Assembly (NCBI GenBank): GCA_030538425.1
Contig: JAUNTZ010000010.1
Coordinates: 1 to 64,000, forward strand
Direction: 5' to 3'
Source of the DNA: Paracoccus sp. (in: a-proteobacteria)
GTDB taxonomy: Bacteria > Pseudomonadota > Alphaproteobacteria > Rhodobacterales > Rhodobacteraceae
Length of the DNA stretch: 64,000 nt
In this document: in pieces, positions 27,720-36,192 of the stretch
Layout of the letters: every line of letters begins with the position of its first letter
How positions within the stretch are numbered: position 1 is the first letter of the stretch
Program-made: the position numbers and the translations under genes
The notes under the pieces: generated by a model
Seen by the model: the letters and a program-made list of their open reading frames with translations, nothing else
The model's database searches: none
What the model was told of the DNA's origin: nothing

Positions 27720-30254
27720 ATGCCCTATTCTCCGTCGCAATCTGAAAAGCACTGGCAGCATGTCTGGAACGATGCCGGCAGCTTTGCCGCGACCCGTGAT
27801 GCGCGGCCGAAATATTACGTGCTTGAGATGTTCCCCTATCCCTCCGGGCGCATCCATATGGGCCATGTGCGCAACTATACGCTGGGCGATGTGATTGCGC
27901 GGTTCAAGCGCGCGCAGGGCTATTCCGTGCTGCATCCGATGGGCTGGGATGCGTTCGGGATGCCCGCTGAAAACGCCGCGATGGAGCAGGGCGGCCATCC
28001 GCGCGACTGGACCTATGCAAATATCGCGACCATGCGCAAACAGATGGAGCCCTTGGGCTTTTCCATCGACTGGAGCCGTGAATTCGCCACTTGCGACGAC
28101 GCTTATGTCGCGCAGCAGCAGGCGATGTTCCTTGATATGCTGGATGCGGGGCTGATCTATCGCAAATCGGCGCAGGTGAACTGGGATCCGGTCGATATGA
28201 CCGTGCTTGCCAATGAACAGGTGATCGACGGCAAGGGCTGGCGCTCGGGCGCGGTGGTCGAGCGGCGCGACCTGACGCAGTGGTTCTTCCGCATCAGCGA
28301 TTATTCCGAGGAGTTGCTGGCCGCGTTGGACGGGCTGACCGGCTGGCCCGAGAAGGTGCGGCTGATGCAGGCCAACTGGATCGGCAAATCGCGCGGGCTG
28401 CAATTCCGGTTCAAGACGGTCGGCGTCGCGGATTTCCCCGAGATCGAGGTCTATACCACCCGCCCCGACACGCTGATGGGGGCGAGCTTTGTGGCGCTCA
28501 GCCCGGATCATCCTTTGGTCAAATCGCTGATGGACCGCCCAGATATCGCCGCTTTCGTCGAGGAATGCCGCAAGATCGGCACCACCGAGGAAGCGATTGA
28601 GACCGCGCCCAAGCTGGGCTTCGATACCGGCTTGCAGGTCTCGCATCCGCTTGATCCTGAATGGAAACTGCCGATCTGGATCGCCAATTTCGTGCTGATG
28701 GATTACGGCACCGGCGCGATTTTCGGCTCTCCGGCGCATGACGAGCGCGACCATGAGTTCGCAACGAAATACGGGCTGCCGATCCGCGCCACCTTTGGCG
28801 AGGCCGGGATGGATCAGGCCGCAGCCGACGCTATAGTCGCCGCCGCGCCTTACGTTCCGCTGAAATCCGAAACCGTGTCCTATGTGCGCGGCTTCGCGGG
28901 TGAGGACGCGCAGACCGGCGAGGCGGCGGTGGCCGCAGCCATTGCGGTGGCCGAGCGTGACGGCTGGGGCGAGGGCGTGACCAAGTTCCGGCTGCGCGAC
29001 TGGGGCATCTCGCGGCAACGCTATTGGGGTTGCCCGATCCCGGTCGTGCATTGCGAGACCTGCGGCACTGTCCCTGAATCGCGCGAGAACCTGCCCGTTC
29101 TGCTGCCCCGCGATGTCAGCTTCGACATTCCGGGCAACCCGCTGACCCGGCACCCGACATGGCGGCAGACCACCTGCCCCAAATGCGGCGCCGAGGCGCA
29201 GCGTGAGACCGACACGATGGACACCTTCGTCGATTCGTCCTGGTATTACGCCCGCTTTACCGCGCCCCATGCGACCACGCCCACCGACCGGGCCGAGGCG
29301 GATTACTGGATGAATGTCGACCAGTATATCGGCGGCGTCGAACACGCGATTTTGCACCTGCTCTATTCGCGCTTCTTCGCCCGCGCGATGGTCAAGACCG
29401 GCCACCTGCCCGAACGCGCCTCCGAGCCGTTCAACGCGCTGTTCACGCAGGGCATGGTGACGCATGAAATCTACTATACCGAGGACGAACGCGGCCGCCC
29501 GGTCTATCACCTGCCCGAAGACGTGACCGATGGCAGGCTGGCGGATGGCACCGAGGTGCAGATCATCCCCTCGGCCAAAATGTCGAAATCCAAGAAAAAC
29601 GTGGTCGATCCGGTCGATATCGTGACCCGTTTCGGCGCGGATACGGCGCGTTGGTTCGTGCTGTCCGACAGCCCGCCCGAGCGTGATGTGGAATGGACCG
29701 CCTCAGGCGCCGAGGCCGCGCATAAGTTCCTGGCCCGCGCCTACCGTCTGGCCGAGGACGCACCCGAGGGAGAGGCCGACGACCCCGCCCTGACCCGCGC
29801 CGCGCATCTGGCGATTGTCGATGTGACCCGCGCGATTGAGGGCTTTGCCTTCAACAAGGCGGTGGCAAAGCTCTATGAACTCGCCAATGCCATCGGCAAA
29901 TCCAAGGCCGCCGGAGCGCCGCGCCGCGCTGCGCTGCGGATCATGGCGCAGCTTGCCGCGCCGATGGTGCCGCATCTGGCCGAAGATCTCTGGTCGCTTG
30001 CCGGTGGCGAAGGTCTGGTCGTCGATGCGCCTTGGCCGGTGGCCGACGAATCGCTGCTGGTGGCCGATACCGTGACCCTGCCAATCCAGATCAACGGCAA
30101 GCGGCGCGGTGAGATCTCTGTGCCCGCCGATGCCAGCAAGGACGCGATTGAGGCGATGGTCATGGCGGATGAAACCGTGCTGCGTTTCCTTGAAGGCGCC
30201 ACGCCGAAAAAGCTGATCGTGGTGCCGGGGCGGATCGTCAATGTCGTGGCGTAA
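27720..30254 (+). CDS. leuS: Leucyl-tRNA synthetase
   Basis: An 844-aa class Ia synthetase that charges tRNA-Leu. The HIGH motif is in [16 protein letters not shown] near residue 45 and the KMSKS loop in [14 protein letters not shown] near residue 620. The CP1 editing domain lies between ([17 protein letters not shown]), and a zinc-like region (HCETCGTVP ... CPKCGAEA) is present. Full length. The end overlaps lptE by 14 nt, the usual alphaproteobacterial order leuS-lptE-holA. Confidence 0.98.
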   Translation: MPYSPSQSEKHWQHVWNDAGSFAATRDARPKYYVLEMFPYPSGRIHMGHVRNYTLGDVIARFKRAQGYSVLHPMGWDAFGMPAENAAMEQGGHPRDWTYANIATMRKQMEPLGFSIDWSREFATCDDAYVAQQQAMFLDMLDAGLIYRKSAQVNWDPVDMTVLANEQVIDGKGWRSGAVVERRDLTQWFFRISDYSEELLAALDGLTGWPEKVRLMQANWIGKSRGLQFRFKTVGVADFPEIEVYTTRPDTLMGASFVALSPDHPLVKSLMDRPDIAAFVEECRKIGTTEEAIETAPKLGFDTGLQVSHPLDPEWKLPIWIANFVLMDYGTGAIFGSPAHDERDHEFATKYGLPIRATFGEAGMDQAAADAIVAAAPYVPLKSETVSYVRGFAGEDAQTGEAAVAAAIAVAERDGWGEGVTKFRLRDWGISRQRYWGCPIPVVHCETCGTVPESRENLPVLLPRDVSFDIPGNPLTRHPTWRQTTCPKCGAEAQRETDTMDTFVDSSWYYARFTAPHATTPTDRAEADYWMNVDQYIGGVEHAILHLLYSRFFARAMVKTGHLPERASEPFNALFTQGMVTHEIYYTEDERGRPVYHLPEDVTDGRLADGTEVQIIPSAKMSKSKKNVVDPVDIVTRFGADTARWFVLSDSPPERDVEWTASGAEAAHKFLARAYRLAEDAPEGEADDPALTRAAHLAIVDVTRAIEGFAFNKAVAKLYELANAIGKSKAAGAPRRAALRIMAQLAAPMVPHLAEDLWSLAGGEGLVVDAPWPVADESLLVADTVTLPIQINGKRRGEISVPADASKDAIEAMVMADETVLRFLEGATPKKLIVVPGRIVNVVA

Positions 30255-30744
30255 CCCCTCGCGGCGGGTGGCGCTGCTGGGGCTGCTGGCACTTGGCGCT
30301 TGCGGGTTGACGCCCGCCTACGGGCCCGGCGGCGCGGGCGCGGCGCTGCAAAACCGCGTGGGTCTGCCCGCGCCGGTCGATGATGACAGCTTCGCGCTGA
30401 ACCGCTTCCTGACCGAGCGGCTGGGCCCCGCCACCGCGCCCGCCTATGCGCTGGATTACCGGATCTCGATTGCGCAGGTCGCGCAGGCAATCACGCCGGG
30501 CGAGGTGGCGACGCGCTATTCGCTGAACGGGACGGCCGAATTCGTGCTGAACGCGACCGCCGACGGCGCGCGTGTGGCGCAAGGCCGCGTGTCCAGCTTT
30601 ACCTCTTACTCCGCGACCGGCACGACGATTGCCACGCTTTCGGCGGAACGTGACGCGCATCAACGGCTGATGCGGATGCTGGCCGACCAGATGGTCACGC
30701 ATCTTCTGGCCGCGCCGGAACTTGCCGCGCAGGCTGCGAGATGA
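30241..30744 (+). CDS. lptE: LPS assembly lipoprotein LptE
   Basis: A 167-aa outer-membrane lipoprotein with the lipobox [17 protein letters not shown]. The family's beta-rich layout is visible in [29 protein letters not shown] and [21 protein letters not shown]. LptE plugs the LptD barrel that inserts LPS into the outer membrane. Position between leuS and holA supports the call. It overlaps leuS by 14 nt and holA by 4 nt (ATGA). Confidence 0.92.
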   Translation: MSWRNPSRRVALLGLLALGACGLTPAYGPGGAGAALQNRVGLPAPVDDDSFALNRFLTERLGPATAPAYALDYRISIAQVAQAITPGEVATRYSLNGTAEFVLNATADGARVAQGRVSSFTSYSATGTTIATLSAERDAHQRLMRMLADQMVTHLLAAPELAAQAAR

Positions 30745-31769
30745 TCCTCAAAGGGGCCGAGATTGCGCGTTATCTGGCCAAGCCGGACCCGACGCGCGCA
30801 GGCTTGCTGATCTATGGCCAGGACGCGATGCGGGTCGCGCTGAAACGGGCTGAGGCGGTGGCGTCACTCACCGGGCCGAACGCCGATGAGGAGATGCGCC
30901 TCACCCGTATCGCGGGCGGTGATCTGCGCAAAGACCCCGCCCTCGTTCTGGATGCCATCAAGGAGGTCGGGTTTTTCCCCGGCCCGCGCGTCGTTCTGGT
31001 TGAGGACACGCCCGACGCCGCAGCGCCCCCGCTGAAAGCCGCGCTTGACGAATGGGCGCATGGCGATGCGGTGATCGTGGTCGCGGCGGGCGGGCTGGCC
31101 AAATCCTCGGCGCTGCGCAAGCTGTTTGAGCCCCGCGCCGATGCCGCCACAGCCCCCATCTATGACGACCCGCCGGGTGAGGAGGAAATCGCGGGCTGGC
31201 TCCGCGCGGCGGGGCTTTCGGCCGTGCCGCCTGCGGCGATGAAAGACCTTATGGCGCTGTCCCGCGCCATTGATCCGGGTGATTTCCGCCAGACGGTCGA
31301 GAAGATCGGGCTTTACAAATACGGCGATGACAGCCCGCTGACCCCGGCCGAGATCGAGCTGATGGCCCCCGCCACCATCGAGACCGACCTTGACGCGCTG
31401 ATCGAGATCGTGGCCGAGGGCCGCGACCGCGAATTCGGCCCGATGATGCGTCGGATCGAGACGCAGGGCCTTGCGCCCGTCACCATCTGCATCGCCGCCT
31501 TGCGCCATTTCCGCACGCTCCACGCGGCGGCCTCTGACCCCGAGGGGCCGGGCGCGGGCCTGTCGCGGATGCGCCCGCCGGTCTTTGGCCCGCGCCGCGA
31601 CCGCATGGTGCGGCAGGCGGGCATGTGGGGGATGCGCCCGCTTGAGGACGCGGTCCACCACCTGATCGAGACCGACCTGCAACTGCGCAGCTCAACCCGC
31701 GCGCCGCTGATGGCACTGGTCGAGCGGTCCCTGATGCGGCTGGCGATGATGCCGCGCGGGCGCAAATGA
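30741..31769 (+). CDS. holA: DNA polymerase III subunit delta
   Basis: A 342-aa clamp-loader subunit that opens the beta sliding clamp. Family features include the N-terminal LLIYGQDAMRVALKRAE, VRLTRI-like MRLTRIAGGDLRKDPALVLD, ALDEWAHGDAVIVVAAGGLAKSSALR in place of an active Walker site, and the C-terminal helical collar ending VERSLMRLAMMPRGRK. It overlaps lptE and the flavoprotein gene by 4 nt each, so leuS-lptE-holA-flavoprotein form one unit. Confidence 0.93.
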   Translation: MILKGAEIARYLAKPDPTRAGLLIYGQDAMRVALKRAEAVASLTGPNADEEMRLTRIAGGDLRKDPALVLDAIKEVGFFPGPRVVLVEDTPDAAAPPLKAALDEWAHGDAVIVVAAGGLAKSSALRKLFEPRADAATAPIYDDPPGEEEIAGWLRAAGLSAVPPAAMKDLMALSRAIDPGDFRQTVEKIGLYKYGDDSPLTPAEIELMAPATIETDLDALIEIVAEGRDREFGPMMRRIETQGLAPVTICIAALRHFRTLHAAASDPEGPGAGLSRMRPPVFGPRRDRMVRQAGMWGMRPLEDAVHHLIETDLQLRSSTRAPLMALVERSLMRLAMMPRGRK

Positions 31770-32968
31770 AGGGTCAGCCCGACGCGCTGATCATCGGGGC
31801 AGGCCCGGCGGGGCTGATGGCGGCCGAGGTGATCTCGGCGGCGGGCTTCGGCGTCGTGGTGGCAGAGGCCATGCCCAGCCCCGCACGCAAATTCCTGATG
31901 GCGGGCAAATCGGGGCTGAACCTGACGCGCAACGAAGACCCTGCGGCCTTCATGCAGAACTATCGGTTTGGCGCGGGTGAGTATTTCAGCACAGAAGAAG
32001 CCCTGGCCGGGTTTGGACCGGCAGAGGTCATGGACTGGGCGCGGGGGCTTGGGGTGGAGCTGTTCACCGGCTCAACCGGGCGGGTGTTTCCGGTCGGCAT
32101 GAAGGCCTCGCCTTTGTTGCGGGCCTGGTTGGCGCGGCTAGCGGCGGCGGGCGTCACCCTGCGGCGCGGCTTGCGGTGGAGCGGGTTTGCAGGGCCGGGC
32201 CACGCCTTTGGCGATGAGGTGATCCGGCCCGGCGTCACGGTCTTTGCCATGGGCGGCGCAAGCTGGCCGCGTCTTGGCGCAAACGGCGATTGGGTCACAG
32301 CCTTTGAGGCCGAAGGGGTCGCGGTTGCGCCTTTCCGGCCCGCGAATATGGGCTTTCGGGTCGATTGGTCGCCCGCCATGGCGCGGTTCTTTGGCGCGCC
32401 GGTCAAGGGCTGCGCGATCCGCGCGGGCGAGGAGGTCAGCCGGGGCGAGTGGGTGATCTCTCGCTCTGGGATCGAGGGCGGCGGCGTCTATGCGATATCG
32501 GCTGTGATCCGCGACGGCGCGCGGGCCACGGTCGATCTGGCGCCGGATCTGGACGATGGCGCCTTGCGCGCGCGGTTCGCCCGGCCTCGCGGCAAGCTGT
32601 CGCTTGGCAACTGGCTGCGGCGGGTGTTGGGCGATCCGGTGAAGGTTGCGCTGTTGCTGGAATGGGGGCGGCCTCTGCCTGACAGCCCTCTGCCTGACAG
32701 CGCCGAAGCATGGGCCGCGCTCGCCCGCGCCCTGCCCCTGCGCCATGCCGGGCCTGCGGGGCTGGAGAGGGCGATTTCATCGGCGGGCGGTGTGCGGCTG
32801 GACGCGGTGGGGCCGGGGCTGGAGTTACGCGCCCGGCCCGGCTGCTTTGTCGCGGGCGAGATGCTGGACTGGGAGGCCCCGACCGGCGGCTATCTTCTGA
32901 CCGGCTGTCTGGCCACGGGCCGCGCGGCAGGTCTGGCGGCTGTGGCAAGGTTGCGGGACAGGGGCTGA
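31766..32968 (+). CDS. TIGR03862-type NAD(P)/FAD-dependent flavoprotein (HI0933-like)
   Basis: A 400-aa oxidoreductase of the BaiN/HI0933 superfamily. It begins with ALIIGAGPAGLMAAEVISAAG, then KFLMAGKSGLNLTRNEDP, STGRVFPVGMKASPLLRAWL and the terminal FVAGEMLDWEAPTGGYLLTG. The substrate is unknown. A copy of the dispersed intergenic motif lies in frame at 31979-32002 and encodes EYFSTEE. A perfect 15-nt tandem duplication at 32672-32701 encodes PLPDS twice. Both suggest tolerated change in non-core loops. Confidence 0.88.
   Translation: MKGQPDALIIGAGPAGLMAAEVISAAGFGVVVAEAMPSPARKFLMAGKSGLNLTRNEDPAAFMQNYRFGAGEYFSTEEALAGFGPAEVMDWARGLGVELFTGSTGRVFPVGMKASPLLRAWLARLAAAGVTLRRGLRWSGFAGPGHAFGDEVIRPGVTVFAMGGASWPRLGANGDWVTAFEAEGVAVAPFRPANMGFRVDWSPAMARFFGAPVKGCAIRAGEEVSRGEWVISRSGIEGGGVYAISAVIRDGARATVDLAPDLDDGALRARFARPRGKLSLGNWLRRVLGDPVKVALLLEWGRPLPDSPLPDSAEAWAALARALPLRHAGPAGLERAISSAGGVRLDAVGPGLELRARPGCFVAGEMLDWEAPTGGYLLTGCLATGRAAGLAAVARLRDRG
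31979..32002 (+). repeat. Dispersed motif copy inside the flavoprotein gene
   Basis: GAGTATTTCAGCACAGAAG, continuing AAGCC, differs from the copy at 322-345 at about three of 24 positions. It lies in frame within an open coding sequence, about 70 codons from the start. Confidence 0.6.
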
Positions 32969-33499
32969 CGGCGGGGAGATAGAGTTTTACGACTGCCCAC
33001 GCGACTCTTGCGGCGGCTGAGCTATCTGCGGGCAGCACCGCCATACGGGCGTTCTGAGATGTCGAACATTTCAACATTATCAAGCCGCGAGCCATGCGCG
33101 GACATGATGGTAGGCAGATATTTTGGGAATGAGGCTTGGCCGCAGGGCTGGTCCTGCGACTGCGCGCCAGGGGCGAAAGCTGCGGCAAGGCACTGGCGCG
33201 CGCGATCCGGTCGCACAATGATTATTGGGCTACGGGAAAAGCGGCCCGCTTGTGAGCTAGCGGCAAGCAGGCGAGCGGTGCAAAAGCTAAAGTGACGCGG
33301 CGGCGGGCGGTCAGGGCGCAGGGCATCTGCAAATCTGGCCGCCCAACAGCGCGCCCCCGCAGCCAAACAGCGCAGTCGGCACGCCACGCCCTAAGCCAGC
33401 GTGCCGATAGCCCGCAAAACCACGGCTCTAAACAGCGCATCTCGCGGTCGAGATCTACCGCAAGCGCCCTCTGGCCACGCCGTGCCCCAACGCCGGTGC
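32969..33499. other. Stretch without recognisable gene
   Basis: About 530 nt between the flavoprotein and the DUF333 gene. Open frames on both strands are short and mutually overlapping (for example 33008-33295 plus, 33022-33387 minus), and their composition (Arg, Ala, Cys) is not protein-like. No tRNA and no clear terminator is seen. It may be eroded former coding DNA. Confidence 0.5.
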
Positions 33500-33727
33500 T
33501 TAACCGTTGGCGGCGCGGAACAGTGCCCATTCCTCGACCACGCGGCCATCGGGGAGGTGGCAATATCCGGCATCGCCCTCAGCGGTGCGGCGGATTTCCA
33601 GACGCCCGCCCTGTTCGATGCAATAGACCGAGGCGGGGTTTGGCGCGCCGATCACGGGCGCCTCTTCGGTGACGCAGGCGGCAAGGGTCAGGGTCGCGGC
33701 GGCGACGGTCACGGATTTGATGCGCAT
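33500..33727 (-). CDS. DUF333 domain lipoprotein
   Basis: A 75-aa predicted lipoprotein. The signal and lipobox are SVTVAAATLTLAACV. The DUF333 (putative hemolysin-like) core follows: NPASVYCIEQGGRLEIR, then GYCHLPDGRVVEEWALFR, with the conserved Cys pair. Function is unknown. A TAAGGAAAAG ribosome-binding site precedes the ATG at 33727, and an AT-rich stretch lies just upstream (33740-33755). Confidence 0.88.
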   Translation of the reverse strand: MRIKSVTVAAATLTLAACVTEEAPVIGAPNPASVYCIEQGGRLEIRRTAEGDAGYCHLPDGRVVEEWALFRAANG

Positions 33728-33776
33728 TGGCTTTTCCTTAAATAACAATTCACTAAACGGCCCAAGGCAGGGAAGG

Positions 33777-34382
33777 TCAAGCCTTCGCCGCCTCAGCCTT
33801 TGCAACAACGCGCTGCCATGCCGGACGTTCCCGCATCCGGTCGAGATAGTCCGACAGCCGCGCCTCGGTGATCGGAAAGCGCGCCATCAGCGCCCAGTCA
33901 AGGCATTGCGCCAGAAGGATATCCGGCACCGTCATCATGTCGCCCATGATGAAGGGGCCGCTGCTCATCCGGTGGACCAGGGTTTTCTCACTGCGCTCAA
34001 ACTCCCATCGCAGGGTGTTTTTGACGCCGGCGATGCGCTTGTCCTCGGGGAGGATGAAGCTGTGGCGCGCGGCCAGCCAGATTGCCGCGTCGAACTCATC
34101 CAGAATGAACTGCGTCAGGCTGTCCTGCCGCGCGCGTTCAAGGGTTCCGGCCTTATGGGTCAGCGCGCCGTGCTTGTCGGCCAGATATTGCAGGATCGCG
34201 GTTGAATCGGTGATCGGCGTGCCGTTCTCGATCAGCACCGGCACCTTGCCCGCCGGGTTGAAGGCGGTCACGCCGGGGCTTTGCGGCAGGGCGCTGATAT
34301 GGGTGTAGTCCTGACCCAGTTCCTCAAGCATCCATAGCACCCGAAAGGTGCGGCTTTTGGTGATTCCGATGACCTGATACAT
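33777..34382 (-). CDS. Glutathione S-transferase family protein
   Basis: A 201-aa protein with the thioredoxin-fold N-terminal domain (YQVIGITKSRTFRVLWMLEE), where the SRTFR segment supplies the catalytic Ser/Arg region. The glutathione-binding loop GKVPVLIENG and TDSTAILQYL follow. The C-terminal helical domain includes FIMGDMMTVPDILLAQCLDW, the N-capping box. The substrate is unknown. It is divergent from the MFS gene and 49 nt upstream of the DUF333 gene on the same strand. Confidence 0.92.
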   Translation of the reverse strand: MYQVIGITKSRTFRVLWMLEELGQDYTHISALPQSPGVTAFNPAGKVPVLIENGTPITDSTAILQYLADKHGALTHKAGTLERARQDSLTQFILDEFDAAIWLAARHSFILPEDKRIAGVKNTLRWEFERSEKTLVHRMSSGPFIMGDMMTVPDILLAQCLDWALMARFPITEARLSDYLDRMRERPAWQRVVAKAEAAKA

Positions 34383-34500
34383 GGCGCCCCCCGTTTGCAC
34401 CCACGCTAGCCCCGCGCGCGCGCGCCCGCAACGGCGATTGACGAGGGTGCAAAACCGGCGCAATGCTGCGCGGATTGACCTATGTTTCAGGCTTGCCCCC

Positions 34501-35742
34501 ATGACCGCATCCCGCGCTTCGCTGTTCACGCCCGTTCTGATTGGCGGCTCGATCATTCTGATGATCGGCTTTGCGATGCGGGCGAGCTTTGGCGTGTTCC
34601 AGATCCCGATTGCCGAGGATTACGGCTGGCCGCGCGCGGAATTCTCGCTGGCGATCGCGATCCAGAACCTGGCCTGGGGGATCGGGCAGCCGCTGTTCGG
34701 CGCGGTGGCCGAGAAATGGGGCGACCGGCTGGCGATCATCATCGGCGCGCTGATGTATTCGGCGGGTCTGGTGCTGACCGCATTCGCCACGACGCCGCTT
34801 GGGGTGCAGTTGCTGGAAATCATCGTGGGCTTCGGCATCGCTGGCACCGGGTTCGGGGTCATTCTGGCGGTGGTGGGCCGCGCCGCAAGCGACCAGAACC
34901 GCAGCCTTGCGCTTGGCATCGCGACCGCCGCAGGCTCGGCGGGTCAGGTGATCGGCGCACCTCTGGCCGAGATCCTGCTGAGTTTCATGGTCTGGCAAAA
35001 CGTGTTCATCGTGTTCGGCGGTCTGGTGCTGACCACGCTGTTATTCCTGCCGATGCTGGGGCGCGGCAAACCCGCCAGCCCCGCGCAGCTGGAAGAGAGT
35101 ATGGGCACGGTGCTGAAACGCGCCTTCACCGACCCGTCCTATCTGATGATTTTCGCGGGGTTTTTCTCTTGCGGCTATCAGCTTGCCTTCGTGACCGCGC
35201 ATTTCCCCGCCATGGTCACCGAGATGTGCGGCCCCATCGCACCCGAAGGGATGCTGGCCGGGCTGGGGATCAGCACGACCTCGGCGCTTGGCGCGGTGGC
35301 GATTTCGCTGATCGGATTGGCCAATATCGTGGGCACGGTCATGGCGGGCTGGCTGGGCAACCGCTATAGCCGGAAATATCTGCTGGCGGGGATCTATACC
35401 GCGCGGACGATCACGGCGGCGGTGTTCATCCTGATGCCGATCACCCCCGCCAGCGTGATCGTGTTCTCATTGGTCATGGGCTCACTTTGGCTTGCGACGG
35501 TGCCGCTGACCTCGGGTCTGGTCGCCTATATTTACGGGCTGCGCTATATGGGCACGCTTTACGGCTTTGTGTTCCTGTCGCATCAGCTTGGCTCATTCAT
35601 GGGCGTGTGGCTGGGCGGCAGGCTCTATGACGCGACGGGCGATTACACGATGGTCTGGTGGATCGGGGTCGGCGTGGGCGCGTTTTCGGCGCTGATCCAC
35701 CTGCCGATCCGCGAGGCCCCGGCGCGGCTGGCGCCCGCCTAG
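34501..35742 (+). CDS. MFS transporter, oxalate/monocarboxylate-like group
   Basis: A 413-aa, 12-segment transporter starting near SLFTPVLIGGSIILMIGFAM. It has ASFGVFQIPIAEDYGWPRAE and WGIGQPLFGAVAEKWGDR in the first helices, a pattern shared with oxalate/formate and monocarboxylate MFS proteins. The substrate is unknown. It is divergent from the GST gene across 118 nt. Its stop overlaps that of the convergent thioesterase gene by 4 nt (CTAG). Confidence 0.88.
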   Translation: MTASRASLFTPVLIGGSIILMIGFAMRASFGVFQIPIAEDYGWPRAEFSLAIAIQNLAWGIGQPLFGAVAEKWGDRLAIIIGALMYSAGLVLTAFATTPLGVQLLEIIVGFGIAGTGFGVILAVVGRAASDQNRSLALGIATAAGSAGQVIGAPLAEILLSFMVWQNVFIVFGGLVLTTLLFLPMLGRGKPASPAQLEESMGTVLKRAFTDPSYLMIFAGFFSCGYQLAFVTAHFPAMVTEMCGPIAPEGMLAGLGISTTSALGAVAISLIGLANIVGTVMAGWLGNRYSRKYLLAGIYTARTITAAVFILMPITPASVIVFSLVMGSLWLATVPLTSGLVAYIYGLRYMGTLYGFVFLSHQLGSFMGVWLGGRLYDATGDYTMVWWIGVGVGAFSALIHLPIREAPARLAPA

Positions 35743-36164
35743 CCTTCGGACAGGGGCGCGGGGTCTTTCCATTCCATGATCATCTGCGTCTGGGTCACGA
35801 TGGCGGCGACCTTGCCATCGCCGCGCGTGATCGTGCTTTGCCAGATCTGGGTCGTGCTGCCCTTGTGCAGCGGGCGGGCGGTGGCCCGCGCGACATCGCC
35901 GATCCGAACGGGGCGCATGAAGTTGGTCTTGCTTTCGATGGTCGTGGTTGCCTGACCCGGCCCAAGCGTCAGCACCGCCGCCAGCCCGCCGGTATTGTCA
36001 GCCAGCCCCAGAATCGCGCCGCCATGCAACACGCCGTTCCCGTTGGCGTGGTCGGGGGTCACGTCCATCTCCATCACCACCTCATCGGGCGAATGAGAGA
36101 CCAGCCGAAGGCCCAGCATCTTGGCGAAATGCGGCCCGTTGATATTGATGATGCTTTCGGTCAT
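35739..36164 (-). CDS. PaaI-family hotdog thioesterase
   Basis: A 141-aa single-hotdog protein with the family motif NGNGVLHGGAILGLADNTGG, in which the Asp and the Gly-rich helix form the active site, and the second-strand motif IESKTNFMRPVRIGDVARA. It probably hydrolyses aromatic or medium-chain acyl-CoA. It begins 28 nt after the stop of the fused glycosyltransferase gene on the same strand. Confidence 0.9.
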   Translation of the reverse strand: MTESIININGPHFAKMLGLRLVSHSPDEVVMEMDVTPDHANGNGVLHGGAILGLADNTGGLAAVLTLGPGQATTTIESKTNFMRPVRIGDVARATARPLHKGSTTQIWQSTITRGDGKVAAIVTQTQMIMEWKDPAPLSEG

Positions 36165-36192
36165 GGCGTCCCCCTGTGGCTGCGTGGCCTGC

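Noticed and set aside
33008..33387. Small overlapping frames on both strands as a gene
   Set aside because: No family resemblance, no ribosome-binding site, and amino-acid composition of random high-GC DNA.
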